From the NCBI GenBank assembly GCA_023266455.1, contig JAHFQD010000131.1, positions 1 through 5,919 of the forward strand: a stretch of DNA of 5,919 bases. Direction: 5' to 3'. A program made the translations under genes and the position numbers. Of the stretch, positions 1 to 5,919 are shown in pieces; within the stretch, counting starts at the first letter, position 1; each line of letters starts with the position of its first letter. Origin of the DNA: Candidatus Muproteobacteria bacterium. GTDB lineage: Bacteria > Pseudomonadota > Gammaproteobacteria > Acidiferrobacterales > Sulfurifustaceae. The notes beneath the pieces were generated by a model that saw only the letters and a program-made list of their open reading frames with translations, was not told the origin of the DNA and did not search any database.

Positions 1-470
1 AAGGTCAGTGCGCCGTCATCCGCACCCGTGGCAATAGTTACGGCCACATCGTGCTGCGCGGCGGCAACGGACGTCCCAATTATGATTCGGTATCGATCGC
101 TCTCACCGAACAAGAATTAACCACCGCCAAACTGCCGCTCAACATCGTGGTCGATTGTTCACACGGCAATTCCAATAAAGATCCGGCACTGCAAACATTG
201 GTCGCGGACAACTGCGTGAATCAGATCCTCGAAGGCAACCGCACCATCGTCGGCCTCATGCTCGAAAGCAATCTGCATTGGGGCAATCAAAAAATCCCGG
301 CGGAGCTATCGCAACTAAAATACGGCGTCTCCGTCACCGACGCCTGCATCGATTGGCCGACAACAGAAAAAACGCTACGTGCGGCGCACGAAAAACTTAA
401 AGCCGTGTTGCCGAAACGTGAAGCACCGGCACAACATATCGCCGGCAAATCGAAACAAAAAACCGCTTAA
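1..470 (+). CDS. aroG: 3-deoxy-7-phosphoheptulonate (DAHP) synthase, class I, C-terminal part (5' end outside window)
   Basis: The enzyme condenses phosphoenolpyruvate with erythrose 4-phosphate, the first committed step of the shikimate pathway, in the cytoplasm. The reading frame is open from base 3 and ends in TAA at 468-470, giving 155 visible residues of a family usually about 350 long, so a bit over half is missing. Visible class I motifs, numbered from base 3, are LRGG (18-21) followed by PNYD (25-28), VDCSHGNSNK (50-59), MLESNL (86-91) with GNQK (94-97), and TDACIDW (112-118). By analogy with E. coli AroG, His54, Glu88 and Asp113 would be three of the four metal ligands; the cysteine ligand lies upstream of the window. 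The last ~18 residues form a basic, Ala/Lys-rich tail beyond the usual family end. The feedback-sensing regions are not visible, so the isozyme (aroF, aroG or aroH type) is unresolved and the symbol stands for the family. Confidence 0.93.
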   Translation, partial: GQCAVIRTRGNSYGHIVLRGGNGRPNYDSVSIALTEQELTTAKLPLNIVVDCSHGNSNKDPALQTLVADNCVNQILEGNRTIVGLMLESNLHWGNQKIPAELSQLKYGVSVTDACIDWPTTEKTLRAAHEKLKAVLPKREAPAQHIAGKSKQKTA

Positions 471-485
471 CTTCCGTTCATCTGT

Positions 486-526
486 TTTCCCCGTCGAGCC
501 GCCGCAACGCAGTCTCGACGGGGAAA
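486..526. terminator. 13-bp perfect inverted repeat between aroG and sodB, possible transcription terminator
   Basis: The arm at 486-498 (TTTCCCCGTCGAG) is the exact reverse complement of the arm at 514-526, with a 15-nt loop. It starts 16 bp after the aroG stop, where a terminator would be expected. Neither strand has a run of T after the stem, so it is not a classic Rho-independent terminator. It could instead protect the aroG mRNA end or act as an operator for sodB. The stem is seen directly; the role is inferred. Confidence 0.45.
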
Positions 527-545
527 CTACCCGCTCGATTCCTCG

Positions 546-551
546 TCTAAT
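546..551 (+). promoter_or_regulatory. possible -10 element for sodB
   Basis: TCTAAT matches the sigma-70 -10 consensus at five of six bases. It lies 28 bp before the sodB ATG, which would give a short leader of about 20-25 nt. There is no good -35: at a 17-bp spacer the hexamer is GAAACT (523-528), overlapping the right arm of the inverted repeat. Weak evidence; sodB could also be read from further upstream. No recognisable Fur box was seen. Confidence 0.25.
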
Positions 552-573
552 CCTGCTTCTACCTACGCAGGAG
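551..573 (+). promoter_or_regulatory. sodB ribosome binding site within a small hairpin
   Basis: AGGAG at 569-573 sits 6 nt before the ATG at 580 and fixes the sodB start. TCCTGC (551-556) is the exact complement of GCAGGA (567-572), with a 10-nt loop, so the leader can fold so that most of the Shine-Dalgarno is paired. The ribosome binding site is secure; control by the hairpin is inference. Confidence 0.7.
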
Positions 574-579
574 TCCATC

Positions 580-1197
580 ATGACGTTCGAACTCCCCCCG
601 CTTCCCTACGACTTAGCAGCACTCGAACCGCATATCTCGCGCAAGACCATGCAGTTTCATTACGAGAAATATCATGGTGGATATGTTTCCAAGTTAAACG
701 ATCTCATCGACGGCACCGATTACACGAAGATGCCCTTAGAGGAAATCATCCGTCGATCCGCGGGTAAACCCGGGCAGCAGGCGGTGTTCAATAACGCCGC
801 ACAAGCGTGGAACCATACGTTCTTCTGGAACAACATGACGCCGAAACTGGGCAACATGCCGAAAGGCGCACTCGCCACGTGTCTGCAAGACGCTTTCGGC
901 AGTTATGACGAATTCCGTGAACAATTCACGCAATCGGCGTTGAATCAATTTGGCAGCGGTTGGACCTGGTTAGTGTTGGACAAAGACGACCTCGCCATCA
1001 TCAGCACGCCGAACGCGGAAAATCCGCTGGTCGATGGCAAGATTCCGTTGTTGACCTGCGATGTGTGGGAACACGCGTACTATCTGGATTATCAGAATCA
1101 ACGAAAAACTTTCGTCGAAACGTTCCTTGCGCATCTGATCAATTGGGACAGCGTGGCCGCGCGGCTGCAAAAAGCGCCACAGTTGGAAACGGTTTAG
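580..1197 (+). CDS. sodB: Superoxide dismutase, iron type (SodB)
   Basis: This cytoplasmic enzyme converts superoxide to oxygen and hydrogen peroxide, normally as a dimer with one metal ion per subunit. The 205 residues fit the family length. The N-terminus (MTFELPPLPY) aligns with E. coli SodB, and an AGGAG 6 nt upstream supports the ATG at 580 over an in-frame upstream extension to about 379. The four metal ligands are present: His27, His79 (in WNHTFFW), Asp161 and His165 (in DVWEHAYY). Gln75 in NNAAQAWNH sits where iron enzymes carry their active-site glutamine, whereas manganese enzymes have Gly there; FGSGW (124-128) is also intact. The N-terminal helical hairpin domain spans roughly 1-88 and the alpha/beta C-terminal domain 95-200. 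There is no signal peptide. The stop is 4 bp from the stop of convergent hrpB. Metal choice is judged from sequence only; use of both metals cannot be excluded. Confidence 0.97.
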   Translation: MTFELPPLPYDLAALEPHISRKTMQFHYEKYHGGYVSKLNDLIDGTDYTKMPLEEIIRRSAGKPGQQAVFNNAAQAWNHTFFWNNMTPKLGNMPKGALATCLQDAFGSYDEFREQFTQSALNQFGSGWTWLVLDKDDLAIISTPNAENPLVDGKIPLLTCDVWEHAYYLDYQNQRKTFVETFLAHLINWDSVAARLQKAPQLETV

Positions 1198-1201
1198 GCG
1201 C

Positions 1202-3709
1202 TCAACGTGGACGGCGCTTCGCACGCGCCGTCGGCGGCGCGCTCCAAGGATCGTCGGGCCAGGGATGTTTTGGGTAGCGGCCTTTCAGTTCTTTTCTGAC
1301 CTCGGCATAGGTGCGCTCCCAGAAACCGCGCAAGTCTTGCGTGACTTGTATCGGACGTCGCGCGGGTGACAGCAAATGCAAGGTTACCGGCACACGTCCA
1401 CCGGCGACGCGCGGCGTATCGGCCAATCCGAACATCTCTTGCAGCTTCACCGCCAACACTGGTGGCTGACCGACTTCGTAAGCAATGCGAATGCTTGAAC
1501 CGCTCGGTACTTCGATATGCGTCGGCGCTTCTTCGTCGAGTCGTCGTTGCCGATCCCAATCCAACCGCGCCGATAGCGCATTCAACAAATCGATCCGCGT
1601 CAAATGATCGCGGCGCGTAACGCCATCGAGATACGGACCCAGCCATTCCGTTAGGTTAGTTTCTAAGGCGGCGTCGGACACGTCAGGCCATTCTTCTTGG
1701 GGGCACCACTGCCGCAACGACAACACCCGCGCCTGCCATTCGCGTGCCAGCGGCATCCAAGGCAAACTATCGAGTCCCATGCGCCGAATACCATCCAGCA
1801 TCGCGGCGCGGACCGCTTCCGCGTCCGGACTCACCAATGCGGACGTCTTCAATACTAATTCGCCGAACCGTTCTTCTTTCCGAGCGATCACCGCTTGCTG
1901 CGCGTCATCCCAACGCACGATCTCGTCGTTGCGAACATGCGAGGTGAAGTGGCGTTTCAAATCGTCGACATCGACGGCCGCCGCGAGATAAATCGTTCCC
2001 TCTTCTTTACCCGCGTCCAAACTCGCCGCGACTAAACAAGGCGGTCGATAATTTTCCTTTTCATGCAATTGCGCACCGCGTCCCGATGCCAATACATAAC
2101 GTCGACCACCCTCGGTGCGGGCCAAACCGACGCGATCGGGATACGCGAACGCCAGCAGAATACCGGCAAAATCGAGATCGACTTCTTCCACATCGATTCG
2201 CAACAACCGCCGAAATTGCGACGCCGCTTGATCAACACGTTGGCAGCCGTTCGGATCGGCACCATGCGCTTGCGCGCCCGCGCGTCCGCGACGGCGAAAA
2301 TCGCGCAGCGCTTCCAATCGCAAACCGAGATCGCTGCTGCGCCGCACGTCGCCGGTTAACACATCGCGCTCGGCCAGCAATGCCGCGACATCGCATGCCA
2401 GCGACGCCTGCCCAATGCGCTGCGACTCCAGCAGCATATGCGCCAAACGCGGATGCAAAGGAAGTTGCGCCATCGCTTTGCCAGCCACCGTAATCACGCC
2501 CTTCTCGTCGAGCGCGTCTAAGGCCTGCAATAACTCGCGCGCTTGCGACATCGACGCCGTCGGCGGCGCGTCGAGCCACGATAGCGTGTCGGCCTCATGC
2601 ACCCCCCAAGCGGCGAGTTCGAGCGCGAGCGGCGATAAATCGGCGCTGCGAATTTCGGGAATGGACTGGGGAATCAAACCGCGCTGAACGGTTTCGTTCC
2701 ACAAGCGATAACACACGCCGGGCGCCGTACGACCGGCGCGGCCGGCGCGTTGATCCGCCGACGCTTTCGATATCCGCTGCGTCACCAACCGCGTGAGCCC
2801 GCTCGCGGGATCGAATTCCGGGGCACGCGCGAAACCGGCGTCGACGACAATGCGCACGCCGTCGATGGTTAAACTGGTTTCGGCGATCGGCGTCGCCAAC
2901 ACAATCTTGCGTCGACCGGCGACGGCCGGCTGAATCGCGCGATCCTGTTGCTCCCACGCCAAATCACCGTAAAGCGGAAAAAGATCGACGTCCTTCGAAA
3001 CGCGCGCCGTCAACAAATCTTGCGTGCGTCGAATCTCCCAAGCACCGGGCAAAAATACGAGCACGTCGCCGGGGTCGCGCGCGATCGCGTCGAGTACGGC
3101 GTTGCAAACGACTTGTGGAATCTGCGTGTCGTTGACGCTCGCTTGGTAGCGCACGTCCACCAAATGCATGCGGCCAGCGCTCGTGACAACCGGAACATCG
3201 CCCAACAAACGCGCGACGCCCGCGCCGTCGAGCGTTGCGGACATGACGATAATTTTCAAATCCTCGCGCAGTTGTCGCTGACTATCGAGCGTCAATGCCA
3301 ACGCGAGATCGGCGTCCAGATGACGTTCGTGAAATTCGTCGAAGATGACAAGTCCGACGCCGTTAAGATCGGGATCGTTCTGCAGGCGGCGCGTGAGGAT
3401 GCCTTCGGTAACGACTTCGATGCGTGTTTTACCGGACACTTTCGTGTCGAAGCGAATGCGATAACCGACGGTTTCTCCCACCGATTCACCGAGCGTCGAC
3501 GCCATGCGCGCCGCCGCCGCGCGCGCCGCGAGCCTTCGCGGCTCCAGCATCACAATACGTTTGCCCGCCAACCACGGCTCGTTTAGCAACGCCAACGGCA
3601 CGTGGGTGGTTTTACCCGCGCCGGGCGGCGCCTGCAAAACAACGCCGGCGTGGCGCGACAAAGCCGTGCGCAACTCCGGTAACGCGTCGACAATCGGTAA
3701 CGAATGCAT
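1202..3709 (-). CDS. hrpB: ATP-dependent helicase HrpB (DExH-box)
   Basis: A superfamily 2 DEAH/RHA-type helicase, presumed to unwind or remodel RNA in the cytoplasm; its physiological substrate is poorly defined. Numbered from the ATG at 3709, motifs are Walker A GAGKTT (30-35), PRRLAAR (57-63), the DEFH form of motif II (124-127), SAT (157-159), FLPG (219-222), ATPIAETSLTID (272-283) and motif VI QRAGRAGR (320-327). The HrpB-specific C-terminal domain ends with HLLSPARRP and GRYPKHPWPDDP (810-821), then a basic tail. Length is 835 aa, against about 810-825 in E. coli. The frame stays open upstream to a TTG at 3847 (881 aa) with ATGs at 3844 and 3748. I prefer 3709 because MHSLPIVDALPEL matches the E. 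coli N-terminus and the upstream residues look like non-coding sequence. No strong Shine-Dalgarno precedes it. Residue 224, after FLPGA, is Trp where E. coli has Gly. The gene is intact and converges on sodB. Confidence 0.95.
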   Translation of the reverse strand: MHSLPIVDALPELRTALSRHAGVVLQAPPGAGKTTHVPLALLNEPWLAGKRIVMLEPRRLAARAAAARMASTLGESVGETVGYRIRFDTKVSGKTRIEVVTEGILTRRLQNDPDLNGVGLVIFDEFHERHLDADLALALTLDSQRQLREDLKIIVMSATLDGAGVARLLGDVPVVTSAGRMHLVDVRYQASVNDTQIPQVVCNAVLDAIARDPGDVLVFLPGAWEIRRTQDLLTARVSKDVDLFPLYGDLAWEQQDRAIQPAVAGRRKIVLATPIAETSLTIDGVRIVVDAGFARAPEFDPASGLTRLVTQRISKASADQRAGRAGRTAPGVCYRLWNETVQRGLIPQSIPEIRSADLSPLALELAAWGVHEADTLSWLDAPPTASMSQARELLQALDALDEKGVITVAGKAMAQLPLHPRLAHMLLESQRIGQASLACDVAALLAERDVLTGDVRRSSDLGLRLEALRDFRRRGRAGAQAHGADPNGCQRVDQAASQFRRLLRIDVEEVDLDFAGILLAFAYPDRVGLARTEGGRRYVLASGRGAQLHEKENYRPPCLVAASLDAGKEEGTIYLAAAVDVDDLKRHFTSHVRNDEIVRWDDAQQAVIARKEERFGELVLKTSALVSPDAEAVRAAMLDGIRRMGLDSLPWMPLAREWQARVLSLRQWCPQEEWPDVSDAALETNLTEWLGPYLDGVTRRDHLTRIDLLNALSARLDWDRQRRLDEEAPTHIEVPSGSSIRIAYEVGQPPVLAVKLQEMFGLADTPRVAGGRVPVTLHLLSPARRPIQVTQDLRGFWERTYAEVRKELKGRYPKHPWPDDPWSAPPTARAKRRPR
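1210..1232. other. 8-bp hairpin just after the sodB stop, inside the 3' end of hrpB
   Basis: GACGGCGC (1210-1217) pairs perfectly with GCGCCGTC (1225-1232) across a 7-nt loop. It begins 13 nt after the sodB stop and lies within the last codons of hrpB. No T-run follows on either strand. It may protect the 3' end of sodB mRNA or help termination, but GC-rich coding sequence forms such stems by chance. Confidence 0.25.
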
Positions 3710-3858
3710 GTAAATCGCGGGCTCGCGTGAACGCGCGGATTCTATCATCGCCGCGCAACGATTCAGCGACGTTATCGGCACTGGACGGCGGCGACGGTTC
3801 AGTCGATCATATATGTCTTGAATCAATCGCTCGCCACACCGCATCAAGATACTGAAAC
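3710..3858. promoter_or_regulatory. Divergent intergenic region between hrpB and the alpha/beta hydrolase
   Basis: These 149 bp separate the preferred hrpB start from the hydrolase start and should hold the promoters of both genes. Visible elements are a candidate extended -10 for hrpB (3739-3747), a 9-bp palindrome TTGAATCAA (3818-3826) and an AT-rich palindrome CATATATG (3808-3815). The two palindromes could be regulator sites, but neither matches a known operator I can name. No convincing -35/-10 pair for the hydrolase was found. Confidence 0.45.
3739..3747 (-). promoter_or_regulatory. candidate extended -10 promoter for hrpB
   Basis: The minus strand reads TGATAGAAT, an extended -10 (TGn plus a hexamer matching TATAAT at five of six bases). 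It ends 29 nt before the ATG at 3709, giving a leader of roughly 22 nt. A weak -35-like CTGAAT (3761-3766) lies 16 bp upstream. If real, it excludes the longer hrpB starts. Confidence 0.35.
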
Positions 3859-4755
3859 ATGGAGTCCGAACGCTTTTTCACCGTTGCACCCGACGTTAAG
3901 CTTTACTATCGCTTAAGCCATGAAACCGAACGCCGCCGGCCGCTACTGGTATTGCTACATGGCATGGCCAGCAATCTGACACGCTGGTCCGAATTTCTCG
4001 AAAACACCTCGCTCAAGGAATCGTTCGACATTTTGCGCGTCGACCTTCGTGGTCACGGCAAATCATTCACGCGCGCGCGCATTGGGATGCCTATCTGGTG
4101 CGACGACCTCGCGAAACTTTTGGATTCACTCGGATACGAAAAAGCGATCTTCGTCGGCCATAGTCTCGGCGCCAACATCGCGCTCTGGTTCGCCACACGA
4201 TACGCCGATCGGCTGGATGGAATCTGTATGATCGATCCGGTATTCACTAAAGCGCTGCGCGGTTCAGCATTGTGGATACGGCGATGTTCGCCGATCATTC
4301 GCGCCGCGGCCGAGATCGTTCGTCTGCTGAATCTCTTCGGCTGGCGACGACGAGAAATTCCGCAGCGTGATCTGCGCAAACTCGACGAAGAGGTGCGCGT
4401 ACGCTTACTCGGCACCGGAAAGTCGAAAGAATTCGTACAACGTTACACGTCGCCATTGGCCGATCTCGAATATTTTCCTACCGCGCATTATCTTCAGGAG
4501 TCGATCGAAATTACGCGGCCGATTCCATCCGCGCCGGAACCACCGGTGCCGATGTTGGCGCTGATATCCCAGGCGGTCACGTTCACCGATACCGGCGTTA
4601 CGCGCCAAGCGTTAGCGCGTTACCCTCGTTGTGAACTAAAGATATTGACGGCCTACCACTGGCCGCTCACCGAGAAACCGACGGAAGTACGTCAGGAGAT
4701 CGAAAAGTGGTGCGCGCAATTCGTTACGCGCACCACTAGTCGACTGATCGATTAA
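3859..4755 (+). CDS. Alpha/beta hydrolase of unknown substrate
   Basis: A 298-residue single-domain alpha/beta-hydrolase fold protein, probably cytoplasmic, since no signal peptide or membrane segment is visible. The oxyanion-hole HG (34-35) follows strand LLVLL, and DLRGHGKS is at 62-69. The nucleophile elbow GHSLG (100-104) has Ser102. The catalytic His is very likely His267 in HWPLTEKP, the usual place near the C-terminus. A basic helical lid or cap spans about 133-215. The catalytic acid is unclear: the usual Asp after the penultimate strand is replaced by ISQAVTFTD, so Asp244 or the relocated Asp126 (MIDP) are candidates. It could be an esterase, lipase-like enzyme or C-C hydrolase; the sequence does not decide. 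The ATG at 3859 is the first start after an in-frame TGA (3853-3855) and has no clear Shine-Dalgarno. It diverges from hrpB and its stop overlaps that of the downstream protease. Confidence 0.9.
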   Translation: MESERFFTVAPDVKLYYRLSHETERRRPLLVLLHGMASNLTRWSEFLENTSLKESFDILRVDLRGHGKSFTRARIGMPIWCDDLAKLLDSLGYEKAIFVGHSLGANIALWFATRYADRLDGICMIDPVFTKALRGSALWIRRCSPIIRAAAEIVRLLNLFGWRRREIPQRDLRKLDEEVRVRLLGTGKSKEFVQRYTSPLADLEYFPTAHYLQESIEITRPIPSAPEPPVPMLALISQAVTFTDTGVTRQALARYPRCELKILTAYHWPLTEKPTEVRQEIEKWCAQFVTRTTSRLID

Positions 4756-5919
4756 CCGTTTTTGATGGGGATATACAAACGACCGCCGCGACGAATCACT
4801 AGCAGCAAGACATCGTCGCCTTTGCCGATCTTGGTGGATTCTTTTTTGTAGTCGTTGACGTTACGCACCGCTTTGCGGTTGATCTCCACGACAACGTCGC
4901 CCTCTTCCAATCCCGCCTGCGCCGCGGCGCTACCTGGATCGAGATCCGCCACCACCACGCCCGCGATACCCGAAGGCAGACCGAGTTGACGCGCAATATC
5001 GGCGCTCAAATTGCGAACTTGAACACCACTTAGCGAAGAGTCCTTGGTGTCCTCACCGGCGCCGTCATCGTTGCTGCGTTGAATGTCCTTAGGTTGTTCG
5101 GCGATCTTCACCTCGACTGTCAGCATCTTCTTATCGCGCCACAGTTCTACTTTGACCGACTTCCCCACGGGCGTCGACGCGACGATGTTACGCAGAATCG
5201 TCGGCTCGTCGACATTCTTACCGTCGAAGCTCAACACGACGTCGCCGGTGCGCACGCCCGCCGCGACTGCCGGACTCTCCGGAATCGCTTCGTTCACCAA
5301 GGCGCCGCGCGTTTCTTTGAGGCCGAATTGTTTGGCCAATTCCGGCGTGATCGGTTGAATCGAAACACCCAACCATCCGCGCACGACCTTGCCAGTTTTG
5401 ATCAAACTGTCCATCACCAAGCGCGCCATGCTAGCCGGCGCCGCAAAGCCAATGCCCATGTATCCGCCAGAACGCGAAAAAATAGCGGTGTTAATGCCGA
5501 TTAACTCGCCGCGCGCGTTGGTGAGCGCCCCACCGGAATTGCCTGGATTAATCGCCGCATCGGTTTGGATGAAATCCTCGTAATCGGTAATGCCAACGTT
5601 CGAGCGCCCCAGCGCGCTGACAATGCCCATCGTCACGGTTTGATTCAAACCGAAAGGATTGCCAATCGCGAGCACGTATTCACCGACATTGAGCTTGTCG
5701 GAATCGCCCCAAGGAATCGTCGGCAGATCTTTGCCGTTGATCTTGATGACGGCGATATCGCTTTTCGGATCGGTACCGATGACCTTGCCTTTAAATTCCC
5801 GCTTATCAGACAGTAAGACTTTAATATCGTCGGCTTTAGCGACCACGTGATTGTTAGTGACGATATAACCATCGCTGCTGACGATAACGCCGCTACCTAA
5901 ACTATTCTCGCGTCGCTCG
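4752..5919 (-). CDS. Do/HtrA-family (DegP/DegQ/MucD-like) periplasmic serine protease, N-terminus outside window
   Basis: An envelope quality-control protease and chaperone that degrades misfolded periplasmic proteins, usually as trimers or larger cages. The frame is open to the right edge and the first complete codon is at 5916-5918, leaving 388 visible residues. Family members are about 450-480 long, so the signal peptide and the start of the protease domain are missing. A GTG at 5844-5846 is only an internal Val codon after the catalytic His. The full triad is visible: His24 (TNNHVV), Asp54 (SDIAVIKI) and Ser128 (GNSGGA). PDZ1 begins near RGWLGV (180-185) and runs to about 280. An acidic, Ser-rich linker leads to PDZ2 (about 300-388), with GSAAAQAGL and GDVVVEIN, ending in YIPIKNG. 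Two PDZ domains place it with DegP/DegQ/MucD rather than single-PDZ DegS; the visible part looks closest to MucD-like proteins, but the exact orthologue cannot be fixed. Confidence 0.95.
   Translation of the reverse strand, partial: ERRENSLGSGVIVSSDGYIVTNNHVVAKADDIKVLLSDKREFKGKVIGTDPKSDIAVIKINGKDLPTIPWGDSDKLNVGEYVLAIGNPFGLNQTVTMGIVSALGRSNVGITDYEDFIQTDAAINPGNSGGALTNARGELIGINTAIFSRSGGYMGIGFAAPASMARLVMDSLIKTGKVVRGWLGVSIQPITPELAKQFGLKETRGALVNEAIPESPAVAAGVRTGDVVLSFDGKNVDEPTILRNIVASTPVGKSVKVELWRDKKMLTVEVKIAEQPKDIQRSNDDGAGEDTKDSSLSGVQVRNLSADIARQLGLPSGIAGVVVADLDPGSAAAQAGLEEGDVVVEINRKAVRNVNDYKKESTKIGKGDDVLLLVIRRGGRLYIPIKNG

Noticed and set aside
379..579. Upstream in-frame extension of sodB overlapping the end of aroG
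   Set aside because: The SodB family N-terminus and a good ribosome binding site both point to ATG 580; the extension overlaps aroG and resembles no protein I know.
1194..1646. 150-codon open frame on the - strand overlapping the 3' end of hrpB
   Set aside because: It is another frame of hrpB coding sequence with low-complexity Arg/Ala/Ser content. The HrpB frame carries the conserved C-terminal motif here.
2948..3586. 212-codon open frame on the + strand inside hrpB
   Set aside because: It lies wholly antisense to the conserved helicase motifs, has no recognisable domain or ribosome binding site, and is rich in Arg, Ala and His as expected for the shadow of a GC-rich gene.
3808..3826. FNR/CRP-like site around TTGAATCAA in the divergent region
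   Set aside because: An FNR box needs TTGAT, four bases, then ATCAA; here the half-sites are separated by one base, so it does not fit. It is noted only as a palindrome.
5079..5504. 141-codon open frame on the + strand inside the Do protease gene
   Set aside because: It is antisense to the conserved PDZ1 and protease regions, with no recognisable motif or start signal; a shadow frame.
4752..5846. Treating GTG at 5844-5846 as the start of the Do protease
   Set aside because: The frame continues to the window edge and includes the catalytic His motif TNNHVV just upstream, so the codon is an internal Val of a gene cut by the edge.
1..5919. Mobile element, CRISPR, tRNA, rRNA or defence system
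   Set aside because: No transposase, integrase, direct-repeat array, tRNA-like fold or known defence domain was seen. All long coding frames are explained by five ordinary chromosomal genes.

Overview
The window reads as ordinary chromosomal DNA of a proteobacterium, most likely gammaproteobacterial. It carries an HrpB-type DExH helicase, an iron-type superoxide dismutase, a class I DAHP synthase and a periplasmic Do-family protease. The composition is moderately GC-rich and fairly even by eye. I saw no insertion sequence, phage gene, CRISPR array, tRNA or rRNA. The species cannot be named from this sequence.

Layout from left to right: (1) the 3' part of a class I DAHP synthase gene (+, cut by the left edge); (2) a 109-bp gap with a perfect 13-bp inverted repeat, a possible -10 element and a small hairpin that would cover the sodB ribosome binding site; (3) sodB (+, 205 aa); (4) hrpB (-, about 835 aa with the preferred start), ending 4 bp from the sodB stop; (5) a 149-bp divergent intergenic region with a candidate extended -10 promoter for hrpB; (6) an alpha/beta hydrolase of unknown substrate (+, 298 aa); (7) a Do/HtrA-family serine protease (-, cut by the right edge at its N-terminus), whose stop codon overlaps the hydrolase stop in a shared TTAA.

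Genes pack tightly wherever they converge (4-bp gap, 4-bp overlap), so transcription from opposite sides must end inside neighbouring genes or by Rho. The genes do not form one pathway. DAHP synthase starts aromatic amino acid synthesis, SodB removes cytoplasmic superoxide, HrpB is a presumed RNA helicase, the hydrolase is unassigned, and the Do protease handles misfolded envelope proteins. SodB and the Do protease are both stress-related, but they are separated and on opposite strands, so no shared operon is implied. I found no convincing new biological system. The points most worth a second look are the hairpin over the sodB ribosome binding site, the inverted repeat before sodB, and the unclear catalytic acid of the hydrolase.
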